From: an uncultured Pelagibacteraceae bacterium
GTDB taxonomy: Bacteria > Pseudomonadota > Alphaproteobacteria > Pelagibacterales > Pelagibacteraceae
DNA length: 63,927 nucleotides
NCBI GenBank assembly: GCA_902607805.1
Contig: CACLLR010000002.1
Coordinates: 1 to 63,927 of the forward strand
Direction: 5' to 3'
The position numbers and the translations under genes were made by a program. The notes under the pieces are model-generated. The model was not told the origin of the DNA, ran no database searches, and saw nothing but the letters and a program-made list of their open reading frames with translations. This document shows, in pieces, positions 51,486 to 60,871 of the stretch (its first letter is position 1; the number at the start of each line of letters is the position of its first letter).

Positions 51486-53825
51486 ATGGCTGAAACTAGT
51501 TTAAATATTAAAGAACCGGGCTTAAATGTTTTGCCACCTGGAGTTGAAAGATACATAGTAAGCGGTGGCGGTATAACAGGAATTCAAATTTTACCTGAAG
51601 ATGAAATAGAAATTATAAATAATGAAGGTAACCAAATTTGTGAAATTTCAGTTTTTAACAAAGATGGAAAATCAGAAACTGGAATTTTAAATTTAAAAAA
51701 TGATAAAGATGCTTCGGAAATAAAAAAAATTCTTTTAGCTAATGACGAAAATTCTAAAATAGCAGCATATCAATTAAAAAAGAGAAATTTAGATATTTTA
51801 AAATCCAAATCTTCTATTGTTTTCGATAAAAATACAAATTGGGGAGAAAAAATAAAACTAAAATCGAAAGATAAATGTTACTGTATTTTTGCTGCGCCTG
51901 GACAGGATATGTTAATTCACGAACAAAACCCACCAACTGATTTAACTGTTTTTATTAAAAGAGCAAAAATTACCAAGGACAAAGAACATACGGTAATCCC
52001 AGATCCAATGTATGACCCTATGGATGAAACAAACATAGATCGTAAAACATCAATTTCTTATCAAGTTAAAGAAGGAGATTATATCCAAATTATTTCACCA
52101 ACAGGAAGACAATGTTCTGATTTTGTAGCTTTTGATACTTCAAAATTAGATAAAAAAATAGAAAAAGGTTTAGATTGGCAAACAACAAGAACTTTTATGG
52201 GAAATACTTTTCCAGGACCAGGTTTGTTTTCTAAATTTTATGACACTGATCATGAACCTTTAGTAGAAGTTGTTAGAGATACAGTTGGTAGACATGATAC
52301 TTTTAATTTAGCATGTACATCAAAGTACTATGAGGATTCTGGATATTTTGGTCATCCAAATTGTTCTGATAATTTAAATAATTCTATGGAAAAATTTGGT
52401 GCTAAAAAAAGAAAAGGTTGGCACGCAATTAATCTTTTTTTTAATACATCTGCTGGTGGATTAAATTCGGTATTATCAGACGAGTCTTTTGCTAGACCAG
52501 GTGATTATGTGATATTTAGAGCTTTAAAAGATTTAACTTGTGGAACTACTGCATGTCCAAGTGATATTGATGCTTGTAATTCATGGAATCCAACTGAAAT
52601 TTTTGTTAGAACTTATGATAAAAAAAAAGAATTTACGAAATCTTTTGCATTTAGAATGAAAACTGACTCTGAAACAAAATTAACAAAAAATACTGGCTTT
52701 CATGCAAAAACTTCTAAGCTTACAAGAAATTTTATTGATGCAAGAGGGTTTTGGTTGCCAAATGACTACACAAAGCACGGAGTGATTAATGAATACACTG
52801 CATGCCGAGAAAAAGCAGTTGTTATTGATTTATCTTCATTAAGAAAATTTGAAATTTTAGGACCTGATGCAGAAGAATTAATGAATTATACACTAACAAG
52901 AAATGTAAAAAAACTTTCAGTTGGCCAAGTAGTTTATTCATCTATGTGTTATGAAAATGGATCAATGTTTGACGATGGCACATTATTAAAAATGAGTGAC
53001 CACGGTTTTAGATGGGTATGTGGCGATGAATATGCTGGAGAATGGTTAAAAGAACAAGCAAAGAAAAAAAACTATAAAGTTTTTATTAAAAATTCAACTG
53101 ATCAAATTAATAATATTTCATTACAAGGTCCTAAAAGTAGAAAAATACTTGAAAAATTTGTGTTTACACCTCCAACTCAACCTTCCATTTCTGAACTACA
53201 GTGGTTTAGATTTACTATTTGTAGAGTTAAAGAACTAAATGGAATTCCTATTATAGTTTCAAGAACTGGTTACACGGGAGAATTAGGATATGAAATTTGG
53301 TGTCATCCTTCTGATGCGCCAAAAGTTTGGGATCAAGTGATTGAGTCTGGAAAAGATGAAGGATTAATTCCTGCAGGATTTGGTGCTTTAGATTTATTAA
53401 GAATTGAAGCTGGATTAATTCTATTTGGAAATGAATTTGATGGTCAAGTCGACCCTTTTGAAGCTGGAGTTGGATTTACAGTTCCTTTAAAAACTAAAAC
53501 AGATGATTTTATAGGAAAAGAAAACTTGATTAAAAGAAAAGAAAATCCACAAAGAAAACTTGTTGGATTAGAATTAATTGGAAAAGAAAAAGCGAACCAT
53601 GGTGATTGTGTGCATATTGGAAGATCTCAAGTAGGAATTGTTACTAGTGGATGCATATCTCCAGCCTTAAATAAAAATATTGCATTATGCAGAATAGACG
53701 TAGGTCATTCTGAAATTGGCAAAGATGTAGAAGTTGGCAAGATTGATGGTCACCAAAAAAGAATTCCTGCTAAAATTGTAAATTTCCCTCATTACGATCC
53801 ACAAAAACTTCGCGTAAAATCGTAA
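51486..53825 (+). CDS. tdm: Trimethylamine-N-oxide demethylase
   Basis: A 779-residue two-domain protein. After about 180 residues, a DUF1989 domain (about 185-375) contains Cys277 in FNLACTS, His290 in YFGHPN and Cys357 in TTACPSD. Their spacing agrees with the zinc ligands I recall for Methylocella Tdm. From about residue 415, a GcvT domain (RTGYTGELGYEIW and GALDLLRIEAGLIL) binds folate. Tdm splits TMAO into dimethylamine and formaldehyde, and the folate domain can trap the formaldehyde as methylene-THF. The stop is directly followed by the start of the MarR-like gene. The length matches family members. Confidence 0.92.
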   Translation: MAETSLNIKEPGLNVLPPGVERYIVSGGGITGIQILPEDEIEIINNEGNQICEISVFNKDGKSETGILNLKNDKDASEIKKILLANDENSKIAAYQLKKRNLDILKSKSSIVFDKNTNWGEKIKLKSKDKCYCIFAAPGQDMLIHEQNPPTDLTVFIKRAKITKDKEHTVIPDPMYDPMDETNIDRKTSISYQVKEGDYIQIISPTGRQCSDFVAFDTSKLDKKIEKGLDWQTTRTFMGNTFPGPGLFSKFYDTDHEPLVEVVRDTVGRHDTFNLACTSKYYEDSGYFGHPNCSDNLNNSMEKFGAKKRKGWHAINLFFNTSAGGLNSVLSDESFARPGDYVIFRALKDLTCGTTACPSDIDACNSWNPTEIFVRTYDKKKEFTKSFAFRMKTDSETKLTKNTGFHAKTSKLTRNFIDARGFWLPNDYTKHGVINEYTACREKAVVIDLSSLRKFEILGPDAEELMNYTLTRNVKKLSVGQVVYSSMCYENGSMFDDGTLLKMSDHGFRWVCGDEYAGEWLKEQAKKKNYKVFIKNSTDQINNISLQGPKSRKILEKFVFTPPTQPSISELQWFRFTICRVKELNGIPIIVSRTGYTGELGYEIWCHPSDAPKVWDQVIESGKDEGLIPAGFGALDLLRIEAGLILFGNEFDGQVDPFEAGVGFTVPLKTKTDDFIGKENLIKRKENPQRKLVGLELIGKEKANHGDCVHIGRSQVGIVTSGCISPALNKNIALCRIDVGHSEIGKDVEVGKIDGHQKRIPAKIVNFPHYDPQKLRVKS

Positions 53826-54176
53826 ATGTCAAAAAATACAATTGATCTGTTAGATTTTTGGGAAAATCAAATGAAAAAATCTCACACTTCGAGTAACTAT
53901 TTTTTTAGAAAATCTCCTTCTCATTATCACATGATGTTGCTTGTCATGTCTGCGTATAAATTAAATCAAAATCTTTCTGTTGAAGAATTAAAAACTAAAC
54001 TATTCAAAACATCTAGGCCCAAATCTGCGTTAATTATTAATGAAGCGTGTGAAAAAGGTTTTTTTTATCTTGAAAAAACTTCAAACGATCAAAGAAAAAA
54101 ATTTATAAAACCAAGTGATTCATTTATAAAAGAATTTAACGAATATTTAGATACGCTTAAAAGCCTCAGTTTTTAA
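53826..54176 (+). CDS. Small winged-helix-like protein (possible MarR-type regulator)
   Basis: A 116-residue protein whose start codon directly follows the tdm stop. The pattern HHMMLLVMSAYKLNQ-like helix, LSVEELKTKLFKTSRPKSALIINEACEKGFFYLEKTSNDQRKKF (helix, recognition helix, wing) and KPSDSFIKEFNEYLDTL resembles MarR-type winged helices, where DQRKK sits in the wing. It could be an autoregulator of the tdm/tmo genes, but binding is not shown. Other small adaptor roles are possible. Confidence 0.6.
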   Translation: MSKNTIDLLDFWENQMKKSHTSSNYFFRKSPSHYHMMLLVMSAYKLNQNLSVEELKTKLFKTSRPKSALIINEACEKGFFYLEKTSNDQRKKFIKPSDSFIKEFNEYLDTLKSLSF

Positions 54177-54273
54177 TGTAAAAACACATTCCAAGTTGTA
54201 AAATAATTTATTTATATTTTTTATATATAAAAAAAATTATATATTTCTTTTTTCGGGAAAATAAAGTCTAATT

Positions 54274-55599
54274 ATGACATTACCAACAAAAGCAAAAGTC
54301 GTGATTGTGGGTGGAGGAATTCATGGTTTAAGTACAGCCTGGAAGCTCTCTGAAACATATAAAAATCCAAACGACATAATAGTATTAGAAAAAAAAGATA
54401 CAGCGGCAGGTGCTAGTGGAATAGCTTGTGGTGTTGTAAGAAATAATTATTTTCAACCAGCGATGAGAGAATTAATGGCACATTCTGTAGGAGTTTGGGA
54501 AAGTGATGCAAAATCATTTAAATATAATCCTGTTGGATATATGCAAATTTCACCAGAAGTTATGCACGAAGATGTTTCTAGTATTTATGAACAACAAAAA
54601 GCAATTGGCTATGAATCAGTTTTTGTTGAAGGAGAAAAAGACTGTTTAAAATACATGAAAAGTATTTTTAATGATTGGCAAGCAAAAGGTATTACATCTG
54701 TTTTGCATGAAAAAAAAGGTGGTTACGCATTTAATAAAGACTCTATTAAAGCATTGGAAAGTAAAGCAAACAGTAATGGAGTTAATGTACATAAAGGAAT
54801 AAAAGTTACAGGTTTTAAAAGAGGAAGTAATAGTAATGCAATTACAGGTGTTGTTACTAATCAAGGTACAATTGATTGTGATCAAGTAGTAATTGGAGCA
54901 GGACCGTGGGTAAGAGATTTTTGGAATATGCTTGAATTACCAAAAACAACAGATGTAAAAAGCAAAGATGGAAAAATTCATAAAGTTGATATGTGGAAAT
55001 ATTGGTTCCTTCAAGAAGGTGTTTTAGGCGTTGAAGCAAATTATTTAAAAACTAACGATAATAAACTACCACCGGTAATTCACGTTGACACCGATGCTCC
55101 TTTGTATTCAGATAAAAGTGGAAAATTAATAACAGATAAACTTTGGGGAATTTATTACAAACCAGACATTGATGGATTAGGTGTTCAAGGTGGAACTTCG
55201 CCATACATAGTTAATGAACATTTTGATAAAGTTAAAGTTGACCCATATGGAATTGAATCTCCAGATTATCAAACAACTGATACTTTTTCTGAGATGTGGT
55301 GTTCAGCTTTAGCACATTGCCAAAAGAGATTTGAAGGAAAGTCAAATTTATATAGAAAAGGACCGTCAGGTGGATTGGGTTGTTTAACTCCAGACTCATT
55401 TCCTATTTTTGATAGGTTTTGTGAAAATGTTTATATGATTGCTGATGCCAACCACGGATATAAAATGATAGGTGTTGGTCATTTAGTAGCGCAAGAAATT
55501 TTAGGAAAAGAAAGTGAATTACTGAAACCTTTTAGATTCAACCGATACGCGAATGGGGAATTACATCCCACTTCAAATAGTCCGTTTCCTTGGAGTTAA
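54274..55599 (+). CDS. FAD-dependent amine oxidoreductase (DAO family)
   Basis: A 441-residue flavoprotein of the DAO/sarcosine oxidase beta group. VVIVGGGIHGLSTAWKL (residues 10-26) binds FAD, AAGASGIACGVVRNNYFQP is the flavin-proximal block, and DANHGYKMIGVGHLVAQEILG near residue 391 is the C-terminal FAD segment. No signal peptide or second domain is seen. It sits between tdm and the glutamine synthetase/mgs genes, so a methylated amine or N-methyl amino acid is the expected substrate. It is a candidate for the missing dimethylamine step or for an extra N-methylglutamate oxidase. Either is inference. Confidence 0.8.
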   Translation: MTLPTKAKVVIVGGGIHGLSTAWKLSETYKNPNDIIVLEKKDTAAGASGIACGVVRNNYFQPAMRELMAHSVGVWESDAKSFKYNPVGYMQISPEVMHEDVSSIYEQQKAIGYESVFVEGEKDCLKYMKSIFNDWQAKGITSVLHEKKGGYAFNKDSIKALESKANSNGVNVHKGIKVTGFKRGSNSNAITGVVTNQGTIDCDQVVIGAGPWVRDFWNMLELPKTTDVKSKDGKIHKVDMWKYWFLQEGVLGVEANYLKTNDNKLPPVIHVDTDAPLYSDKSGKLITDKLWGIYYKPDIDGLGVQGGTSPYIVNEHFDKVKVDPYGIESPDYQTTDTFSEMWCSALAHCQKRFEGKSNLYRKGPSGGLGCLTPDSFPIFDRFCENVYMIADANHGYKMIGVGHLVAQEILGKESELLKPFRFNRYANGELHPTSNSPFPWS

Positions 55600-55666
55600 T
55601 TAATCTAAGTAGACAGATTATTTTTTTTCAGTTAACTTTTTGATCATAAAATATTAAAGGGGGACA

Positions 55667-57136
55667 ATGACCGATCTAGAAAAACATGTAAATCAACCGG
55701 GTAGAGCAAAATTAGTAAAAAAAGTTAGAGAAAAAATTAACGAATTAGGAATAACTTATATTTATTATCAATTCATTTCTGTAACAGGAAGAGTTGTTGG
55801 AAAAGGTATTCCGGCTGATCATTGGGAAAGAACTGCAGAAAAAGGTTTTCAATTAGTTTATGGATCTACTGCCAACTTATTTGTAGACAGACACAAAAAT
55901 TATATCGGTTACGGTCCTGAAGCTATGGAGCTTGTTGGCATACCTGACCCTGAAACTTTTGTACAACTCCCTTGGGATAAAAGAATTGGAAGAGTTTTTG
56001 TTACGTGTTTTAGAAATAGAGAAGAAAGAAAAAATCCAGGAGGACATTTAACCTCTGATTGTAGAGGAAATCTTAGAATATTTATGGATGAATTTCAGAA
56101 AAAACATGGTCTAGAATTAAGAGTTGGAACTGAACCTGAAATGATGTGGTTGACAAAAAATCCTGATGGAACCCCTACTGGATCAGGTTTTTCTAAACCA
56201 TACTGTTATCATATCGATCAATTTGAGTCATTAAGACCTGTATTTATGAAAGTAATTGAATACGCTTCAGCCATGGGTTTAGATATGATCCAAGGTGACC
56301 ATGAAGATGCTCCAGGACAATTAGAATTAAACTGGACATACGATAATGTTTTAAGAAACGCTGATAGACTTTCTACTTACAGACAAATTTGCGCTCAAGT
56401 AGCAAGAGAACATAATTTAATAGCATGCTTTATGACAAAACCGTTTATGGGTGTGTCTGCAAGTGGTTGTCATACGAACATGTCATTATGGAAAGGTGGA
56501 AAAGTTGTAACAAACAAATTAGGTAATAAAAAATTACCTGGAGTAGAGGAAGTGTTTGGTTATGTGCAGGGAGGCACAAATACTTTTATGCCTGATACTA
56601 AAGATATGCAACTACCAGGTAAAATTGGTTTACAGTCCATTGCTGGAATAATGGAACATTTACCAGCGTTAACTGCTTTAGGATCTTCTACTGTTAATTC
56701 TTACAGAAGACTTTGGGACCAAGGTTTTTGGGCTCCTGTTTATGCTGATTGGGGATATCAAAATAGAACTTGCGGTCTAAGAGTATCAGCTCCTGGAAGG
56801 TTTGAGTATAGATCAGTTGACTCTATGCATAATCCATATCTTTTAGGTGCAGCTTTATTAAAAGCGTGTGACCATGGTATTTCAAAAAAACTAACACCAT
56901 CTAAGCCTGAATCTAGAAGTATGTATGAAGCTAAAAAAGCAGGTAAAGATGTTAAAAAACTTCCATTAAGTTTAGGAGAGGCTTTAGACAGATTAGCTGA
57001 AGACGAAGTTATAAAATCAGCAATGCCTGATGAAATGTATAAAGTTTTCCATTGGTATAAAAACGATGAATGGGAAAAATTCTTGGGTGCGACCACTCAA
57101 TGGGATCTTGATACTTATTTGGATTGTCTTCCATAG
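55667..57136 (+). CDS. glnT: GlnT-like type III glutamine synthetase family protein
   Basis: A 489-residue glutamine-synthetase-fold protein. TEPEMMWLT (about residue 164), QGDHEDAPGQLELNW (about 209-223), GCHTNMSLW and NSYRRLW are the active-site blocks, and GRFEYRSVDS supplies the late Glu. It is longer than GmaS (about 435) and differs in the N-terminal region. In rhizobia a GlnT gene precedes the glxBCD (mgsABC-like) genes. It may make glutamine or a gamma-glutamyl amide. A GGGGGAC ribosome binding site precedes the ATG. It leads the glnT-mgsABC transcript. Confidence 0.82.
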   Translation: MTDLEKHVNQPGRAKLVKKVREKINELGITYIYYQFISVTGRVVGKGIPADHWERTAEKGFQLVYGSTANLFVDRHKNYIGYGPEAMELVGIPDPETFVQLPWDKRIGRVFVTCFRNREERKNPGGHLTSDCRGNLRIFMDEFQKKHGLELRVGTEPEMMWLTKNPDGTPTGSGFSKPYCYHIDQFESLRPVFMKVIEYASAMGLDMIQGDHEDAPGQLELNWTYDNVLRNADRLSTYRQICAQVAREHNLIACFMTKPFMGVSASGCHTNMSLWKGGKVVTNKLGNKKLPGVEEVFGYVQGGTNTFMPDTKDMQLPGKIGLQSIAGIMEHLPALTALGSSTVNSYRRLWDQGFWAPVYADWGYQNRTCGLRVSAPGRFEYRSVDSMHNPYLLGAALLKACDHGISKKLTPSKPESRSMYEAKKAGKDVKKLPLSLGEALDRLAEDEVIKSAMPDEMYKVFHWYKNDEWEKFLGATTQWDLDTYLDCLP

Positions 57137-57163
57137 TTTATAAGTATAAAAAAGGAAAATATT

Positions 57164-58105
57164 ATGTGCGGAATAGCTGGACTAATTCATAGAGGAAAAT
57201 CTTCAAACGTAGGTGAAGAACTTCAAAGTATGCTTCAAGCATTAAAACATAGAGGTCCTGACTCAACTGGATATGCACTTTATGCCCAAAATGATGGCCA
57301 AAACTTTATAATGAGATTTAAAGTTGGAGAAAATGTAGGAGAAGGAAGCACATCTGTGAATGAAGATGCTAGTGTTTACGATGAAAGAAAAAAACTAGTA
57401 GATAATAATCTTTCGGAATTAGGAGCAACAATTGAAAAAGAAGAAAAATTAACTCCTTATTCATATAGATATGAAATTAAGTATGACAAAGATCTAATGG
57501 ATTTTTCAAAAAAAATTGAAAGTGTTGAAATGGTTGAAATACTATCAATTGGAAAATCTCTCGAATTAATTAAAGATCTTGGTGATGCTAAAACAGTATG
57601 TGAAAGATATAACCTAGATAAAGTCCAAGGTACTCATGGAATAGGACATGCAAGAATGGCGACTGAATCTGGTGTTGATATTAAATCGGCTCATCCTTTT
57701 TGGGGATATCCTTTCGCTGATGTGTCTGTAGTTCATAATGGCCAATTAACTAACTATTGGAATAATAGAAGAGCTCTAGAAAATAAAGGCATGCGTTTTA
57801 TGTCAGAATGTGACTCAGAATTAATAGCAGTTTTTCTTGCTGAAAAAATGAGAAATGGTGCAACTTTAGAAGAAGGAATGAAAGAGTCTTTAACAGGACT
57901 CGACGGAGTATTTACTTATTTTGTAGCTACAAAAGATTCATTAGGAATGGCTAAAGATACTATGGCAGCAAAACCATTGGTTTTGTATGAGTCTGATGAT
58001 CTAGTAGCTATGGGATCAGAAGAAATAGCAATTAGGTCTATTCTTCCACAAGAAATTGATACTTATGATCCTTTTGATGGAGAAGTTAAAGTATGGCAAA
58101 TTTAA
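57164..58105 (+). CDS. mgsA: N-methylglutamate synthase subunit A (class II amidotransferase)
   Basis: A 313-residue Ntn-hydrolase amidotransferase of the GltB N-terminal type. The chain starts MCGIAGLIHRG, so Cys2 is the nucleophile. LKHRGPDSTGYALY and GIGHARMATESGVD are the glutamine-binding blocks. VVHNGQLTNYW follows the second. It supplies ammonia or the methylamine group from a gamma-glutamyl donor in N-methylglutamate synthesis. It overlaps mgsB by 13 bases. Separate A, B and C polypeptides correspond to the domains of glutamate synthase large subunit. Confidence 0.9.
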   Translation: MCGIAGLIHRGKSSNVGEELQSMLQALKHRGPDSTGYALYAQNDGQNFIMRFKVGENVGEGSTSVNEDASVYDERKKLVDNNLSELGATIEKEEKLTPYSYRYEIKYDKDLMDFSKKIESVEMVEILSIGKSLELIKDLGDAKTVCERYNLDKVQGTHGIGHARMATESGVDIKSAHPFWGYPFADVSVVHNGQLTNYWNNRRALENKGMRFMSECDSELIAVFLAEKMRNGATLEEGMKESLTGLDGVFTYFVATKDSLGMAKDTMAAKPLVLYESDDLVAMGSEEIAIRSILPQEIDTYDPFDGEVKVWQI

Positions 58106-58947
58106 AAACAACAGAAAAAAAAACAAAAGCCCAATCAATGGGTATGCACACAGAAGTTCTAACAGGAAAAACTCAACAAAAATTCTTTAATCCTGATGAA
58201 GCTGAGAATTTCTTCTATTGGGGAACTTATGATGTAGATTTTAATAAAAGAACTGAATTAGACGTTAAAGAAATGGATTGTAAAGAAGCAAATGGAAAAA
58301 TTGACCAATTAATGAGTGAAGGTTATGGATCAATTGTAATTAAAAACCCACAAGGTAAACACAGTTTAGGTGTTGGAATACTAAATAAGCTTAACTTAAT
58401 CTTTGAAGGTAGTTTAGGTTATTTTGGAATTGGTTCAATTGATGGCCCTATTGTGAGAGTTAATGGAAGAGTTGGATGGTCATGTGCTGAAAATATGATG
58501 TCAGGAAAAGTAGTTATTGAAAAAAATGCTGGATCTTGTTTTGGTGCAGCTATAAGGGGTGGTGATTTAATTTGTAAAGGAAGTGTTGGCGCTCGAACAG
58601 GAATTGACCAAAAAGGTGGTACAATAATTGTTGGTGGTGATGCTGGAGCATTTACAGGATTTATGATGCAAAGAGGAAGAATTGTGATTTTAGGAGATGT
58701 AGGAATCAACCTTGGAGATTCAATGTACGACGGAACAATTTATGTGGGTGGAAAAATTGGATCGTTTGGTAGCGATGCGGTAGAAGATCCTATGACAAAA
58801 AATGATATAGATTGGTTAAAAAGAAAACTTAAAGTTGCTGAAATTGGCGATAATTTTGATGTATCAAAAATGACTAAAATTGTTGCAGGCAAAAAACTTT
58901 GGAACTATGACGCTTTGGAGCCAACTGAGAAAAAAGGAGCTATTTAA
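58093..58947 (+). CDS. mgsB: N-methylglutamate synthase subunit B (GXGXG domain)
   Basis: A 284-residue right-handed beta-helix protein matching the C-terminal GXGXG domain of glutamate synthase. The repeated pattern includes GYGSIVIKNPQGKHSLGVG, GSLGYFGIGS, GGDLICKGSVGARTG, GGTIIVGGDAGAFTGFM and GRIVILGDVGINLG. It forms the structural core that positions MgsA and MgsC. The start overlaps the end of mgsA and its stop overlaps the mgsC start (ATG within TAATG), which suggests translational coupling of all three subunits. Confidence 0.9.
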   Translation: MANLKTTEKKTKAQSMGMHTEVLTGKTQQKFFNPDEAENFFYWGTYDVDFNKRTELDVKEMDCKEANGKIDQLMSEGYGSIVIKNPQGKHSLGVGILNKLNLIFEGSLGYFGIGSIDGPIVRVNGRVGWSCAENMMSGKVVIEKNAGSCFGAAIRGGDLICKGSVGARTGIDQKGGTIIVGGDAGAFTGFMMQRGRIVILGDVGINLGDSMYDGTIYVGGKIGSFGSDAVEDPMTKNDIDWLKRKLKVAEIGDNFDVSKMTKIVAGKKLWNYDALEPTEKKGAI

Positions 58948-60317
58948 TGCCAAAAAAAAAAAATGGAAATGGAAAAACTGGATTTTCAAAAAGAAATAAA
59001 AGTTTACTTGGATACAATTCTATTTTTACTCCTGAAGTAATTGACGATATTCATATTAAAGCTCAATTAGGAAGATACAGAATGCGTGGAATGGCTTTGA
59101 TGAAAAAAATTCCAACATTTGACGATTTGGTATTTTTACCAGGAACATTAACAAGATTTGTAATTGAAGGTTATAGAGAAAAATGCGAAACTAAAACTGT
59201 AATTGGTCCAAGATGTGAAAATCCTATTGAATTAGATATTCCAGTTTACATAACAGGTATGAGTTTTGGTGCTCTTTCATATGAAGCTAAAACTGCTTTG
59301 GCTAGAGGAGCGACAATGGCTGGAAGCGCCACATGTTCTGGCGAAGGAGGAATGATTCCTGATGAAAGAAGATATTCTGAAAAATGGTATTATCAATGCA
59401 TTCAGTCTAGATATGGATTTAATCCTCATCATGCACAATTAGCAGATGGAATAGAAGTATTTATAGGACAAGGACAAAAAGTAGGAATGGGCGGCCACTT
59501 GATGGGTCAGAAAGTTACTGATCAAGTTGCTGAAATGAGATCTTTGCCAGCTGGAATTGATCAAAGATCACCAGCGAGACATCCTGATTGGCTGGGTCCA
59601 GATGATTTAGCATTAAAAGTACAAGAGCTTAGAGAATTAACAAAAAATAAAGTTCCTATTCAGTTGAAATTAGGAGCTGCTAAAGTTTATGATGATGTTC
59701 GTATGGCTGCAAAATGTGATCCTGACTCTATTTATTTAGATGGTATGGAAGGATCAACTGGAGCAGGTCCTCATATAGCAGCAGCAAATACTGGAATTCC
59801 TGGAATAGCAGCAATTAGAGAAGCTAGAAGAGCCTTGGATGATGTAGGACAAACTGGAAAAGTAACTCTTATTTATGCAGGAGGTGTAAGAGATGGCGCA
59901 GATATGGCTAAAGCTTTAGCCTTGGGTGCAGATGCTATTGCAATTGGAACTGGGGCTATGATAGCTCTAAACTGTAACAAAGAAATTCCAGAATCTAATT
60001 TTGAAAAAGAAATGGGTGTTCCTGCTGGTCATTGTTATCATTGTCATACAGGACGTTGTCCAGTAGGTGTTGCAACTCAGGATCCAAAATTAAGAAAAAG
60101 ACTAAACCCAGATGATGCAGCATTAAGGGTTTACAATTATTTACATACAATGACTTTGGAAGCTCAATTATTAGCTAGAGCTTGCGGTAAAACAAATATT
60201 CATTCATTAGAACCAGAAGATATGGCAGCATTAACTATGGAAGCTTCTGCTTTAGCAAAAGTACCATTGTCTGGCACAAATCATACTGTAGGAGTAGACG
60301 ACTTTCATAAAATTTAA
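58947..60317 (+). CDS. mgsC: N-methylglutamate synthase subunit C (FMN/Fe-S domain)
   Basis: A 456-residue glutamate-synthase-type FMN-binding protein. VYITGMSFGALSYEAKTALA (about residues 97-116), the active GEGGMIPDERRY, KLGAAKVYDDV and GMEGSTGAGPHIA line the FMN/2-oxoglutarate site, and GHCYHCHTGRCPVGVATQ (about 363-380) binds the [3Fe-4S] cluster. It reduces the imine formed with methylamine to yield N-methylglutamate. Together with MgsA and MgsB it completes the enzyme. The following gene starts 8 bases later. Confidence 0.92.
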   Translation: MPKKKNGNGKTGFSKRNKSLLGYNSIFTPEVIDDIHIKAQLGRYRMRGMALMKKIPTFDDLVFLPGTLTRFVIEGYREKCETKTVIGPRCENPIELDIPVYITGMSFGALSYEAKTALARGATMAGSATCSGEGGMIPDERRYSEKWYYQCIQSRYGFNPHHAQLADGIEVFIGQGQKVGMGGHLMGQKVTDQVAEMRSLPAGIDQRSPARHPDWLGPDDLALKVQELRELTKNKVPIQLKLGAAKVYDDVRMAAKCDPDSIYLDGMEGSTGAGPHIAAANTGIPGIAAIREARRALDDVGQTGKVTLIYAGGVRDGADMAKALALGADAIAIGTGAMIALNCNKEIPESNFEKEMGVPAGHCYHCHTGRCPVGVATQDPKLRKRLNPDDAALRVYNYLHTMTLEAQLLARACGKTNIHSLEPEDMAALTMEASALAKVPLSGTNHTVGVDDFHKI

Positions 60318-60325
60318 GGTTAAAT

Positions 60326-60736
60326 ATGGCGAAAAAAAAAAATAAAAAAAAAATAAAAATAAATAAAATCAAAGGTCAGTTAGGGAAAAAAAAAGAAACT
60401 GCAAGAGAAAAAATGATCGGACAAACTATAGGTTACCGATATGATGTTAACTTGTTGCCTGATTATAAAAGACTTACTCCATTTTTAAAAAAATACATTG
60501 AAGCTATGGGATGGGATGATCTCAATTGGCTTGAAGACGTACATATGGGTTATGAAGAAAATAGGCCAGCTGTTTTTGATAGAAATGCAAATGGTTGGGT
60601 TACTATTCCAAAAAAAATTAAACTACCAAACAATCAACAAGATAGAGATATGATTGCAAGAGAACTGCTTGTAAAATTTCAAATGTCTCCAAATCATCCT
60701 TTGGTTGATCTGAAAAAAGCTTATAGAAAATTTTAA
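60326..60736 (+). CDS. Conserved-looking basic protein after mgsC, function unknown
   Basis: A 136-residue protein. The first 30 residues are almost all Lys, Ile and Asn. The rest is compact: GYRYDVNLLPDYKRLTPFLKKY, MGWDDLNWLEDVHMGYEENRP, and NGWVTIPKKIKLPNNQQDRDM, followed by LLVKFQMSPNHPLVDLKKAYR. No motif is familiar to me. The 8-base spacing from mgsC and position before the hairpin suggest cotranscription with mgsABC, so a subunit or chaperone for N-methylglutamate synthase is possible. Confidence 0.65.
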   Translation: MAKKKNKKKIKINKIKGQLGKKKETAREKMIGQTIGYRYDVNLLPDYKRLTPFLKKYIEAMGWDDLNWLEDVHMGYEENRPAVFDRNANGWVTIPKKIKLPNNQQDRDMIARELLVKFQMSPNHPLVDLKKAYRKF

Positions 60737-60739
60737 GAA

Positions 60740-60777
60740 TCGTTGAAATTTTTAATCTACCGTAGGTTGTTCAACGA
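60740..60777 (+). promoter_or_regulatory. Inverted repeat between the mgs and amt genes
   Basis: Arms TCGTTGAA and TTCAACGA are 22 bases apart, just after the 136-residue gene. The spacer contains CTACCGTAG, itself a small palindrome. It may be an operator or part of an RNA structure; no T run follows, so it is not a standard terminator. The region also holds a TATAAT at 60800-60805, a plausible amt -10. Confidence 0.4.
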
Positions 60778-60846
60778 ATAATTATACATATAATTGATAT
60801 ATAATTTACCATTGTGCTCCATATTCCATTTAATAGAGTCTAAATA

Positions 60847-60862
60847 ATTTGTTTAAACAAAT
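60847..60862 (+). promoter_or_regulatory. 16-bp perfect palindrome adjoining the amt ribosome binding site
   Basis: ATTTGTTTAAACAAAT is a perfect palindrome that ends one base before GGAGG, the ribosome binding site of amt. A hairpin or a bound regulator here could limit access to the site. The A/T content makes chance possible, and the stem alone is weak. A nitrogen-related control is an attractive guess because the gene downstream is a transporter. Confidence 0.45.
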
Positions 60863-60871
60863 GGAGGTTAA

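Noticed and set aside
55667-57136. Naming the first glutamine-synthetase relative GmaS
   Set aside because: The protein at 62736 matches GmaS motifs much better; this one is longer and resembles GlnT.
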